Origin: Hypericum androsaemum
Taxonomy: Eukaryota > Streptophyta > Magnoliopsida > Malpighiales > Hypericaceae
DNA length: 64,000 bases
Assembly (NCBI GenBank): GCA_963995505.1
Contig: OZ023188.1
Span: 14,769,912-14,833,911, forward strand
Direction of reading: 5' to 3'
Positions 12,655 to 26,244 of the stretch are shown here, one piece after another (position 1 is the first letter of the stretch; each line of letters begins with the position of its first letter). Under the pieces are notes generated by a model, which was not told where the DNA came from, did not search any database, and was given only the letters and a program-made list of their open reading frames with translations. The translations under genes and the position numbers were made by a program.

Positions 12655-13031
12655 GGCTACTTGCAACGCGGGGGAAAAGGGGTGGGTCCCCCATGTCAGG
12701 AAAATTTAAAAAAAATGGAAAGTGATGAAATTTGAAAAATTGGGTAAAATGTTATTCAATAAAAATATAAAAATTTAAAATTTCTTATAAATTGAGCCTA
12801 ATATTTTTAAAGGGTATAGAATTTATTTTTTAATTTTTTATGAAAATTTGTATAACTAATAAATGTTTGTGGATGAGAGAGAAATTATTTATTTATACTG
12901 TGACTTAGGTCGAGATGTGTTGTTGTTGTAAGTATTAAATATTTAATTGGGTTGAATTGAACATAGATAAATGAGAAATTAATTATTTATTCTGTGATCT
13001 AAGTTAAAATAGATTATTGTAGTCGGTAGCC
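12655..13031. mobile_element. Harbinger-type MITE abutting the larger element
   Basis: It begins GGCTACTTGCAACGC right after TTA (12652-12654) and ends TAGTCGGTAGCC just before TAA. The inner end (about 12870-13010), read in reverse, matches 8945-9110 of the large element: CACAGAATAAATAATTAATT, then TCATC runs and CAACTCAATCC-like words. The two elements are therefore relatives joined head to tail. The TTA and TAA flanks are not a direct repeat, so the exact insertion history is unresolved. Confidence 0.6.
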
Positions 13032-13039
13032 TAAGAAGC

Positions 13040-13970
13040 TAGAATTGTGGTTGGTTGGATTTGTCCGTTTCGGGAAAGAAAGGCGGGTCCGGACAAGATT
13101 GGGATGGTAAGAGTATTGGCAGGCGCGAAATCTGATCTTTTTGATAAGTAACTTTTCTTTATTAAATATATAGTAATATATAGTAAAATTTATTTTTCTT
13201 CCTATCCTCATTTTTTAAACTAGGTTTTATGGGTGATAGGGTTTTTAGTATTTAATTCTTTTCATAAAACTCCGGTTTTTAGTTTAGTTACCAATTCAAA
13301 TTCTCAAAATAAAATAAATAATTAGATGACCGAGCGAGGGCTACGTCTTGAGTTTGAGTGTTATTTTTGAAATTTTTTAATAACATTTCAAAAAATTTAC
13401 TTAGTTTGAAATTATATTAATCAATTCAATAAATCAAATACAATATAGTATGAAGAAAAAAACTGATGTTTAGTTGTATCCTCATCCTGTCTTCGGAATG
13501 GGAACGGTAATAAATAATGGGATGTACAGATCTAAAATCTAAAATTTAACGATGAAAAAATATTTTTAAAATAATAATTTCTGAAATATAGTCCAAAAAT
13601 AATTCGACGATAATGAGACACTCAAGATTCAAAAAAAAAAGATCAATATTTTTTTTATTCAGACGTCATAGCACAATTTTATATTCCACCTTTAACCACT
13701 TCTACTACACGCCTAAGGACTTTAAACAGTTCAAAATCCTTTTCAATAAAATTCAAGATTTGATCAGGATTCTCAATAAGTATCTTTCTTTTCTCCTCTA
13801 GGTCGAGTGAGCGATTAACTTGCGGGAAGAAAACGTCGAATGAGCAAAGCAACTAAATGATAATACTAGAACCAAAGCAAAGGTATAACGTTGTTGACCT
13901 AATCAAAAATGTCTTAAATTCGAGTTAATAGGAGTGTGGTATTTGTTAGGAGAAGTTTGTCATTTTCTAA
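13040..13970. other. AT-rich spacer, no gene
   Basis: No supported ORF, RNA gene or clear repeat was seen here. The short phrase GAGTTTGAGTGTT near 13350 recalls a Pol III B box but has no matching A box or target duplication. Confidence 0.4.
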
Positions 13971-13974
13971 GTTA

Positions 13975-14612
13975 CTTGTTCGGCTCTGTTAGGAATTTGC
14001 ACACGCCCGGATTTGGCCTATGCTGTGAGTGTCGTTAGCAAGTTTATGACAAATCATGGAGAAGGTCATTGGAGAGCAGTGGAGTGGATTATGAGGTACT
14101 TGAAGGGTACCAAGGGCGTGTGTCTATAGTTTGGACGCACCAGTGATGGAGTTGTTGGTTTCGTGGATTCAGATTATGCTGGAGATCTTGATAAGTTCAG
14201 GTCCTTGTCTGGATATGTCTTCACTCTTGAATGATGTGCTATCAGTTGGAGAGCTTGTCTACAGGCCACAGTGGCGTTGTCTACCACTGAGGCGGAGTAC
14301 ATGGCTATAACTGAAGGTGTGAAAGGTGCTATCTGGTTGAAAGGTTTCTTCAGTGAGATCTGTGAGCAGCTGCAGGTTAGTACAGTGTACTGTGATAGTC
14401 AAAGTGCTATCCATCTCACGAGGGATGCTATGTATCATGAGAGGACAAAGCACATTAATGTGAGGTACCACTTCATTCGGGAGCAAGTTGCTCAAGGTGA
14501 CATTGTTGTGAGCAAGGTGGGTACCAAAGACAACCCTGCAGACATGTTGACGAAGTCGCTTTCTGGTGCTAAGTTCGAGCATTGCTTGGACTTAGTAAGT
14601 GTTCGTGCTTGA
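13975..14612 (+). pseudogene. Ty1/copia polyprotein 3' end (reverse transcriptase tail and RNase H), degraded
   Basis: The plus-strand translation begins with the late reverse-transcriptase motif TRPDLAYAVSVVSKF. It continues through MRYLKGTKG and the RNase H motifs [27 protein letters not shown] and [12 protein letters not shown], and ends DMLTKSL. Stop codons interrupt it after GTKGVCL (about 14128) and before CAISW (about 14235); the last 113 codons (14271-14612) are open. The 5' part of the element, including protease, integrase and most of the reverse transcriptase, is missing upstream of about 13975. The matching 3' LTR follows. Confidence 0.85.
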
Positions 14613-14694
14613 TGATGATTGCCCTTAGGGGCTGGTGGTGAAGGTGGAGCAGCGTTGATGTTGGAGTCATAGAATTTGGTCCAAGGTGGAGATT

Positions 14695-14967
14695 TGTTAG
14701 GGATTGTTCCAAATTCCTAATTAGAGTAGGGCTCTATTTCCTGATCAGAATAGAGTACTAGTCTCCTATATATATACGGCCTATGCCTAGGTCTTATTTG
14801 TACTAGTTGAGAGTTGTGAGGTAGAGAGAACCCTCACGGAGGCCTTGTAACCGATTGGACTCACATAGTGGACGACTCTCCTTTGCCCGTGGTTTTCTCC
14901 CCGTCTTGAGGTTTCCACGTAATTCTTGTGTCTCGTGTTTTACTCGTTTCGATCTTATTTCTCAACA
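14695..14967 (+). mobile_element. 3' LTR of the copia remnant
   Basis: It starts TGTTAGGG directly after the polypurine tract AAGGTGGAGATT and ends TCTCAACA, so the ends are TGTT...AACA. The 273 bp include a TATA-like TATATATA near 14767. The upstream partner LTR is not in the window, which agrees with the 5' truncation of the coding part. Confidence 0.75.
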
Positions 14968-15139
14968 GGCTCAAATCTAGGTTAGTCGGCTATGTTCAAA
15001 TACTATGTGATATAAAAAAACTAAATTAGAAAAAAGAAAAATCTATTTTAATACCATGTAATATTGCCAAAAATTACTTTAATACATTGTGATAAAAAAT
15101 TCATTAATCGAATTAAACTACAACTAATTGTCATCACTA

Positions 15140-15660
15140 AGGTCTACGGGCAACTGCCCAAACCTTATCCGGCCATCTGGACTAGCCACGTCAACCTTGC
15201 CCGGGCACGTCCCTTCTCTCCCCCGTCCTTCCCCTCTCTTCTCCTTCTTCGTCCACTCACCTCTCTCCTTATTCACTTCTTCCCCTGAAATCAACCCCCT
15301 ACAACTCATTACACTAACAATTTGGCCGAACCCAAAAGTTGTCATCCTTGAACACCTCGTAGTCGTCTCCCCGGTGTAAATGGGAAAGAGGGTCGGTGGA
15401 GAGGTCAATATGCCTCAAGGAACGAAGCACCTTCAACTCGCCACGTCTCTGAATCCCCCTACCGAAATGCCTATTCGCGGCATCCAGACCAGATCGGCAT
15501 TGGTTTATTTTTCCTCGTGCGAGCGTCTCAATCAGACCATGACCAGAAACCTGTGGGCAAACCAAGTGCATAATGGAGGATTTGAAGAGCGGCTCCATGA
15601 CAGTCGAATTTGAAGAGTGGAATACCCAAGGGGATGGAGGAGGAAGACACGTAGAGAGAG
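15140..15660 (-). other. GC-rich interior of the Pack-MULE, origin unknown
   Basis: The minus strand has a long open stretch that includes LKVLRSLRHIDLSTDPLSHL and DDYEVFKDDNFW. I do not recognise the parent gene. The higher GC content than the flanks suggests another captured piece. A short AG microsatellite lies at 15655-15668. Confidence 0.4.
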
Positions 15661-15671
15661 AGAGAGAGGTG

Positions 15672-15885
15672 GGGCGTAGATGTTGGGGGTCCAGAGCATG
15701 ACGATGCCGCTGAGGAAGTAGAAGACGGAGGAGAGTATGAGCATGGGGCGCCTCCCAAGAATGTCTGACGGGGCCGGAGAAGGTGGTGATGATGGTGGCT
15801 CCGATGAGGGAGGTGGCAACGATCAGGGCCTCTATAGTTGGCTGCGTCTCCAGCTTGAACTCCTTCTCGATGTACAGCACAACCC
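15672..15885 (-). pseudogene. Captured fragment of a tonoplast monosaccharide transporter gene
   Basis: The minus-strand frames give YIEKEFKLETQPTIEALIVA, then SLIGATIITTFSGPV, then after a one-base frameshift SDILGRRPMLILSSVFYFLS, then MLWTPNIY. This is the second and third transmembrane segment region of the tonoplast sugar transporters (TMT/TST, major facilitator superfamily); the conserved loop LGRRPMLI is plain. The fragment begins at what looks like a preserved splice acceptor (TTTATAG just upstream) and stops abruptly after MLWTPNIY, where the family would continue with the next helix. It is a partial exon carried inside the TIR element and cannot encode a transporter. Confidence 0.75.
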
Positions 15886-16230
15886 CTATAAATGATAATT
15901 GTTACTGTTGTTAATATTAATATTAATATGAATTAGATGATGGATGGGTTTAAGTAATGGATAATGAACCGACGACAGCAACAAATATTTATTTTGTGGA
16001 GAGAGAGAAGGAGGGAGTGAATATAAGGGAAAATGAGAGAGAGGGAAGAGAGAGAAGAAGGTTGGTCTAGTTGGCCGGGCAGAATTCGGACAGGTCAGGA
16101 AAGTTTGGGCAACTGTCCGTGGACCTAAGTGATGTTAATTGGCTACGGTTTGATTTGATTGATGGAATTTTTACCATAAAATACTAAAATAATTTTTTAC
16201 GATAGTACAAGGTACTAAAATAAACTTTTC

Positions 16231-18359
16231 TCTTAAAAAATATACTAGAATTGAACAAGAAAATAAAAAAGGACCATTGCAAAGAAAGCGAGAGTTATTA
16301 TTGATACCAGAAACGGACCAAAGGGTAAGTTGAAAAGGTTTTTCACCGTCCACCAGATACACCAACAAAAATAAACACTTCGATTTTGTTCTAATTTAAT
16401 CAAAATATCTATACTTCTTGAAAATATATTAACATTAAAAAAGTAACAAATGTCCCAACCATTCAAACATATATTAGTCGGCGTATATGCTAGTTGAAAT
16501 CAATAAATGAAAATACACCAAAAACAAATGCCTTGCGACGTCTCCTCTACTCTCCTCCTCCTCCAACAATTAATGGGCCCTCTCTTTATAACCCCTCCTC
16601 TCCAAGCCATTGCCTTATAATCTCTCTCTCTCTAAGAAGCAATATTTGCTACAGAAGAGAAGGACAGGGAGATATCAATGGGATCAATGGTGGGGCTGGA
16701 GAGGGCACAATCAGAAATGGACTCATGGGGAAAAGCCACTTCCCATCTCATTTCCTCGTGCAATTACCGCGCTGCCCTTTTCATCACAGGGACTCCCCAC
16801 TCTCGCAGTCCTCCCCCTTGTGAAATTCGTAAGGCCATTTTAGTCAAACTGAACTGACAATCAGGAGCAGCACGATGATACCCTTGTTCCCTTCTCTTTA
16901 GTTTTTGGTTTACGCTACTTGTTATCCGGACACTAATGTGCCGACTAATCCCGGTTCGAGTGGCGGGAGGAAAATTTCTTTTCCATAGTCTCTCTCTCTC
17001 TCCCCCTTTCTCTATCTTTCTTTCGCATAAGACGTTCCCTCTCACATAACAGGAAAGAGGCAGACAGGATGAAGCCAGGCAATATATTCGCAGCTTCTTT
17101 CAAGTTTCATGTACTTCTTCTTCTCTTTCTTTTTTTTCTTCCTTTCGTTGTTCTTACTAGCTAGCTGGTCTAGTCTAGGGTTGTAACCTTGTTTATATTA
17201 TATGATGGGAGCTTATTATAAGCTAATAAATGATCAAGGACTTGCTAGAGATCAACAACAGCTGGGATTCGCGGAGATGGGTCAATCCAGATGTCTCATC
17301 GCAATTTATGTCTAGGGTTCTTCTTTGATCTCTTTGAACTTTTCATGTTTTTGTTTGTTTATCACATGATGTTGTTAATGATCATTGTGACCAATATGTA
17401 TTCATATTCTTCTAATTTCGATTTTTAACAGTTATTACTAGTTGCCATGTGATAAGATATTTAAGGTGTAGAAAATGGATCACTCTATCACGATTTTGAA
17501 TTGAATATACATATTTTAATATCTTCCTTAAATTTACGCTTGTGTCTGTTGGTGTATGTTGCTTTATTAGTCCTTCATTTTTTTGTCTGAACTCAAAGGA
17601 TATATGCACCTTGTTATTATTTTTCCCTTCTCTTTCATAAACCAGATCCAGAACTGTTAAAAAGTGATTACCGTTAGTTTTAAACCGCTTAATATATGCA
17701 GCTAGGGTCCCTAAATATTCGGTCAAATTTGTTCCTCTTTCTTTATTGTTGATTTTAAAAAATTTCACATTCTTATTTCCTTCTTTTGTTCGGACGATGA
17801 ATTTTCTTCTTCTTGGTTTCTTCTATGTGGCCAACCTGCCGAGACAATTGCATGGCAATTAGTTTTTTTCGGCTTAAATTATCTCAGCATTTTGTCTGCA
17901 ATAAGAAGCCAGTTAGTTAATTTAGTGAGGTGTCCACTTAATTAGCTTAAAGTTTTACATCCGTCTCACCAAAATATATCCATTAGAGAAACGTATAAAT
18001 GGCACTTCCTCTAACGATACAACAAAAAGCTGTGGATTTGGGTTGTAATGACTATGGTTCAAATTTTATTGATAAATAAATGACTTGAGTTTGAATTATT
18101 GCAATATACTTATACTAAAATTTCATAATTATGTTTATGATCTTACGTAATTTGAATATAAAACTATGGAATGATTTTAGAATCTCATAGATTCCATGCG
18201 TGTACCCTTAAAATATCAAAATTTGCACGAGTTTTATCACTTTATTTCACATGTCGTGAAACTAACAAGTGTGTGTACGGCCATGAGTTAAATCCAAAAC
18301 CTTGAAGTTATTAATTGATAAAGTTATTACGCTTATAAATTTGGCTCAAATCAGACCAA
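16231..18359. other. Gene-free stretch with CT-rich leader-like sequence
   Basis: Short ORFs at 16494-16823 and 16764-17045 match nothing known. CT-rich runs near 16620 and 16990 look like plant 5' leader sequence, but no coding exon follows. A non-coding transcript cannot be ruled out; none of the common plant microRNAs was recognised. Confidence 0.35.
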
Positions 18360-18452
18360 TTTTTTTTATCAGTTGAGAGAAATGAGAGTTGGGGACTCAA
18401 ACCTGTTTCCTTCCCTTCCAAGAAGGAATTTATCCAACTGAGCTAGTCCGAA
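18360..18452 (-). mobile_element. tRNA-derived SINE
   Basis: Read on the minus strand it has an A box (TAGCTCAGTTGGATAA), a B box (GGTTTGAGTCCCCA) and ends in an A tail. It is flanked by TTGGCTCAAATCAGACCAA (18341-18359) and TTGGTTCAAACCATACCAA (18453-18471), a diverged 19-bp target duplication, so it is an old insertion. Confidence 0.75.
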
Positions 18453-18471
18453 TTGGTTCAAACCATACCAA

Positions 18472-21400
18472 AATCAATATCAATGCAAGACTATTTAAAC
18501 ACACTTCTCCAAATAAAACATCATGCACATACAATTGATATAGTCGCACGTCATAAAACGATAAATTACCTGATAATTGATCATAACAATAATTGATATT
18601 AAGTTAGAATTTCAATATCTAAACTAAAAAATTAAGGCTATAAACACGTAAAATCTAATGTCTTGTAACCATGTGAGATTATTATTACAACATTTTTGAC
18701 AAAAAAAAAGAATATCATACAACAATGGCATATTCAGCGGTCTCTAACTCACTGATGCTTCCACAGTGATATTTATTTTATGTCACCATAGAAAACATGT
18801 AAAAATATGAAAAAAGTAATGCATGTATATATTTAGGTGAATAATATGGCACTTTAATATCTTGCACTTACCAAACTCTTTGATGCAATTCAAACATTTC
18901 TGCTGTTGCGTTACGTGTTAGACCTTCAAGCACACCTTATTAGGCACAATTTTGTTTTGTGTTGAAAAAGTCGTAGTTAGCTAATTAGTTTAATTGAAGC
19001 CTTTATTAACAAGTGGACGAACAAGACAAGTAATATCTATATATGGCGCTTTCCGTTGTTCTCGAGCATATCGCCTAATCCTTCATTTGACGAGCGTTAG
19101 TTGGGACGCGTCTGCTAATTTTAGTATTAGGAAGTGACCTATGAAAAACGTATACCTAAAACGCATAAATGCATTAAGTTAGGAGTTTTCTAGCTGTAAT
19201 TATAACTTATATTTTTCTAGGTATATAACTATATATATAAATATGTATGTATGTTATAACATTTTTTTTCCGCCAAAGGACATGTAGAGTTTATTAAAAT
19301 ATCAGAACTTATTAGTTTACCCTATCTATCTGAATTATCGGTCTGAGTTCGGGAGGAAGAACTGGTAATAAACATAAAACCATAATTTTAAAAAATATGG
19401 TTCAACCAATAATTTGACCAGTTAAACCATGAATCAGGCAAGAAAGCAGATCGTTTAGTAGGGTAAAAATGGAGAGCATTCGAACCGATCTAAATTCGGT
19501 CTGACCGGGTGATTTTTGCCCACGTGCTGACCGGTATACGATGGTTCGACCAGAACTTTGGGAAAATGGTTCGAGAACCCCTCAAAATTGCATCAGTTTC
19601 GCCCATTTTTTCAGTTTTCCCAACCTTAAACAGAAAACGGGGAGTGGGAGCCGATTACTTCCCCAACCTCTGCCCTCCTTCCACTCCTCCAGCAATGCAG
19701 CCTTTCGATGGGCTTCAAGAATTAAGGTACGAGCTTTAGGGTGGATGGGAGAAATATGGGTTGGAAGCCCTAATTAAAAAGAGAGGGGTTTTACAGATTG
19801 CGGTGGGAAGAAGGGGACGTGCTACATCCGAGAGCGGGACACTTCGGAGGTTCAAGATGAAAATCTATCCAAGAAAATAGATGTTGAAATCGAAGTTTCT
19901 AAAGAAATAACGGCAGACAAGTAAGTCATTTTTGAGGGTCTGTACTTGGGAAGGAGAAAAGGCTAACTACACCTATTTCTATATTAATGGAGGTGGATCT
20001 TTTTTTTTAGGGTTTAATGAAGATGGATCTGGCTTTGAAATTGAAGAGATAAACATAAAGAAGAGAGAGAAAAGGTGGAGTAGAGAGAGTGAAAAAAGGT
20101 GTGGCAATTATAAGGTTATAATTGGGAAATTGGACCCAGGTGAGTGAAGACGTGTAGTTATTTTAAAACATTGGTAGTTTTGGTATTCAAAGGTAAGTGA
20201 AGTGGTTTTGGTATTATTTAGAATGTATATAACATGAAATAAAAGTACGGTTTCACTGGTGTTCTGATCGGTCGGACCAGAGGACGAAAAAAATCATGGG
20301 TTAGTCTCTGAATGATTTTCTTAAACTGTGCATAAAACCATCCATTCGGGTTCTATATTTGTTCGAATAAAATCCTTAGATAAAGAGATGTTTCTAACCA
20401 AAAGATCCTTTCTTCTGCCAATTTGTTGATCTTCCATTCATTTTCTGGAGGACCGTCAATGACACAATGTATTATAAATATTAAGGAGATCTAGAGTTGA
20501 AGCCTTGACAATGTCATGGTGTACAAAAATTACCTTAAAAAAATATATTTTTCTGCTTAGAACACTAAATATTTGTTAGGAGAGTTTGCCACTATTCAAA
20601 TATACTACTTAGCTCGAATTTGAATTAGTCGGCTAAGTGGATGTCCGAAGATACTAGGTAGTGTAAACCAAACTTTTTTATCATTGTAATGATGACCACG
20701 AGGAAGAGCAACAATATGCCTGGTATTGATGATGATAGTTTAGACTGACTTTTATTCTGCTCACTACCGTCATGGTTCTCATGATGGCTTTGCCTTCCGG
20801 TCAGTACTCTAGAAGCTCATAAATGACTTCTTTACGGAAACACTTGGTGAAATCTAGGACAATTTATTTAGTATGGTAACATTTAGAAATGTGAATTTCT
20901 TGACATATGTTATGTGAGTACAGTAACAAATGTTTATGTAATTCACCGGAAGCGTAGTGTTACCACAAGAATTTTAAGTTTTACGACGTCCTCCAACGTC
21001 ACAAAACTCCCAAAAAATGTTGCCTTATCAATTTCGATGATAATAAACATCAAAAACGACGGCAACGACGAATGGCATTATCAAGTAGTAAGAAAATTCG
21101 GAAAATCCTAGAATTAATTTTAAATTGATTGGGTTCCTTGGCGTTCGCTAGCGAGTGGGTGACTTCGTCGAGGTTCATTGACGAACTTACCTACACAGTG
21201 GTGGAGGATGAGGACCTGCAGACAATCTTCTCACCCAGAGAGAGCCACTACCCGAGCCTAAAGTAGCCGAAGCCCAATTGGCTATCCAACTGAACCTGGG
21301 CCTATTGTAATTTCTGGTGGGCCTATTCTTGGGAGTGGACAAGGTCTTTTATCTGCCAGACCCAACGTGGTCCACAAAGATCGACCAACAAATTATATTC

Positions 21401-21990
21401 TAATTAACAACGGGTTAACAAATTAACCTTTTCAGAAACATCAAAATTTTATAAGTATTGCTACGTTAATAAATAGACTTCGAAATGTTCACCTTTAAAC
21501 AAAATGACGTTTTTTCTTTTTCCACGTCTGATTTAACATAAAATAATTTCTCGAGTTGTTTCGTGCAGCGTACAAATAATTGTTTTTTGTGGTGGTGTCC
21601 CGTTTGGTAATTCAAACAATATTTCCAAACCAACACATAGGGCGAAGATGACGTGGGCATTCGTCCCATTAAAATAATTCAAATTTTGAACCGGCGGGCC
21701 AAAAATACAGAAACCGCCCGCGCCCCTAAATAAATAATCCAACGGCTACAACTCCTTTTCCGTATAAAACAAATTCAAATCTCACCATCCTCAAAAAAAA
21801 AAAACTATTAAACTTCAACTTAACCATAGTTAAATATAACTCATTGTAAAAAGAAGGAAAGGATAAATCTAACTCATTCCAGGCTGGCCACACCGCACAA
21901 AACAGAAAAGCACAGGCCAACCAATCCAGTTAAACTAACCACGGTTAACCCCCCCCACACCCTAAAAATTGAACTCCCACCCCACCCTCC
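18472..21990. other. Gene-poor region, probably decayed repeats
   Basis: Around 19370-19560 and 20255-20300 the words GGTTCAACC, GACCAGTTAAACC and GATCGGTCGGACC suggest the ends of a decayed element, but no inverted repeat or target duplication could be fixed. The open stretch at 21150-21270 (IDELTYTVVEDEDLQTIFSP) looks like a gene fragment; I do not recognise it. Confidence 0.35.
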
Positions 21991-22000
21991 CTCCCGCTCC

Positions 22001-22008
22001 TTTATAAA
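22001..22008 (+). promoter_or_regulatory. TATA box of the alpha-tubulin gene
   Basis: TTTATAAA, about 140 bp upstream of the tubulin ATG, after a C-rich stretch. The spacing is normal for a plant gene with a leader of about 110 nt. Confidence 0.6.
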
Positions 22009-22134
22009 CCCCGAGCCGAGACCTTTACGGCCATCCTTAGCTTGTATTTCCAAAGGCGTCTTAATAAACGCCAACGTCTCCCGTTTCCTCCTAGCGGCTT
22101 CCAAATTCCGACTTCAGTTTCCGAGTTCCGTTAA

Positions 22135-24211
<2,077 letters not shown>

Positions 24212-25172
24212 GTCAGGATGACAGTGTAGCCCTTCGCTGTTGTTTGGCCGCCGTTTATCTTTCATGTTATTTTGTTTGAACCTTTAATCAGACTTGTGAA
24301 GCTGTCGCTTCATCGTGTTTGTTTGAAGCTTGAATTGATCTGCTACTTTGTTATCTTTCTTTCGCATATTGTGGTTGTTGTTGTCCAAATATTGTTTTTT
24401 TCCTCAAATATTGATTTTCTTTTGGTAATAATAATATGGTGACGCGTGCCCGACCGGAAATGTGCGGCCGAAGGGGCAAATACAAAACCTTCGGGTGTCA
24501 CTTGTGGGGCGGCCTTTAAGAATGAGATTCTGCCAAGTGGTTAGGTGTTTGTTTGTCAAAGAGCAGGCAGGACCTTTTCTTTGTTAGGTTTATATTTGTC
24601 CGTCGTGTTTTCGCTTCCGTGTGTGTGCCCTCATGTAAGGGGGGGATCAACAGGGCAAGGGGGGAAGCCTGCAGAAGCGAGGCAAGAAGTTGATTATTCG
24701 CGCGGCAATGCACCTTCGCGAGATCAACCAGCGCTGTCGAGTCAGCATCCGGTTTAAACCTCTGGAGCAAACCATTTGGTAGGTGTTCCTGTCTACCAAT
24801 GGCATCAGTTCCTCATCTGCAGCCGAATCCAGTCGGCCTACAAGAAGGGATGGCAATGGGCAGGATCCGGGTAGGATTTATAGGACTCATATCCTTACCA
24901 TCTTTTAAATGGTGGACCCAAATCCTTATCCTTATCCTCTTTAAAAATAAGGATTCGGGCAGGATCTGGGTCCTAAACAATCGGGCAGGATCAGGGCGAC
25001 CCACGGGTCCGTATTTTTTTAAAATTTTTAATTTTTAAAAATTAAAATATCTTTTGATAGTTTTTAAATAGCAATGAGATATTTTCATTCATTAAACATA
25101 TCAATACAAAGAAGCCAAAAAAGTAAATCTAAAAAAAGTAGAAACTGGGTAAGTTAAAATTGAGAATTTGGT

Positions 25173-25631
25173 TTGTGATTTTTGCTGCTATTGCTTGAGA
25201 CATGTGGCTGCTTCGTAATTGTATTATCTTCAATGAAGCGAGGTGTGATAATGAGCTTCTCCTGTATTATGTGCTTTTTAATGTACAAGAGTGGATCCTT
25301 TGGACGGATGCCTCGATCATTCACAATCAATCACTGCTCACTTTCTTATTGCCTACAAAGATTTATATGTCCCTCTTCTTCACCTCTTGAAGTTGATGGA
25401 ATAATTTGGTCGGGGTGGGGTTGTAACTGTTGTTTGTCCGGATGATGGTGTACTTGATTATGATCTAAGTCGAGGCAAGAGTTTCACTCTTTCTCGGTAA
25501 GACAAGATTGCCCTGTATTCAGTGCTCACGGACTACGACAATCGTCCCTAAGATACAACGACTAGTTACTTCCAAGATCGTAGCACAATAATTCTCGAAA
25601 CTTCAGTAAACCGCTGGATACTCGAAACTTT

Positions 25632-25665
<34 letters not shown>

Positions 25666-26244
25666 TACTATTGCTAAAGAGAGATGTTATGCAATAAGTA
25701 GTGGATTGATTTACAAATGAGGGGGAGATGCCTATTTATAGGCTCTAGATGGGAGGGGACACGAGGTAATTTCGAGGAGATGCACCCTTTCGTCCAGCAG
25801 GCAGGCTGCCCTTCAGGCACCTCTTTGGCCAGACAGTTTGCTCAAAGCTCATCCGGCTCCTTGCGACGATGCGTACGTGCGAAGTACCAAGTGCGCCACA
25901 AAACGCCCATTGCGATCTACGTCTAATGCGCATGCTTCGCACCATCCTCACAATTGGCCTTGGACAGCACTCCAGGTGGAATACTTAGTTCCTATCTAAC
26001 AAGGAACAACTCCTTATAAAGTGAGATTTCCTTCCTTCCACTTTTGATGTGGGACAAGAAGTGTACCCCCACTTTTGGACTATTCTACTTTGGGCTTTCT
26101 CGCTTTGGGCCTTCCCACATTGGGCTTCCTTTGCTTTGATTGTCATTCAAATCCAACAGTAACTGATATAAATATCGGGTCCTTTCTTTTTGCGCTTCCT
26201 CTTTTTTGAACTTTCGTTTTAATAAAGAATATTTACCTACCAAA
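25173..26244 (+). mobile_element. 5'-truncated LINE, itself interrupted
   Basis: The 17-bp duplication AAAATTGAGAATTTGGT lies at 25156-25172 and 26245-26261. The insert ends ATATTTACCTACC followed by an A run, as plant LINEs do. Its first part translates to WLLRNCIIFN, like the C-terminal end of plant LINE reverse transcriptases. Net LINE sequence is only about 335 bp; the rest is the solo LTR. Confidence 0.75.
25428..26158. mobile_element. Solo LTR (innermost layer)
   Basis: It begins TGTTGTTTGTCC and ends AATCCAACA (TGTTG...CAACA), with the 5-bp duplication GTAAC at 25423-25427 and 26159-26163. The 731 bp hold a (GA)n microsatellite at 25634-25662 and no coding part. It is the product of recombination between two LTRs of a former retrotransposon. 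Confidence 0.82.

Larger units (their letters stand above)
15036..16230. mobile_element. Pack-MULE-like element with long terminal inverted repeats
   Basis: About 140 bp at the left end (from GAAAAATCTATTTTAATACC) returns inverted at the right end (ending GGTACTAAAATAAACTTTTC). Further in, both copies share the word CATCACT(T)AAGGT followed by GGGCAACTGCCCAAAC-like sequence. Long AT-rich TIRs starting with G are typical of Mutator-like elements. The 9-bp flanks match only partly (TAGAAAAAA and TCTTAAAAA). The interior holds no transposase; it carries a piece of a sugar-transporter gene and other GC-rich sequence. Confidence 0.72.

Noticed and set aside
13320..13370. Possible SINE
   Set aside because: A B-box-like phrase is present but there is no A box, no A tail and no target duplication.
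16480..17100. Possible microRNA gene or short coding gene
   Set aside because: No known plant microRNA and no stable hairpin was seen by eye; the ORFs have no motif.
19340..20300. Possible TIR element with GGTTCAACC-type ends
   Set aside because: Similar words occur at both ends but I could not align true inverted repeats or a target duplication.
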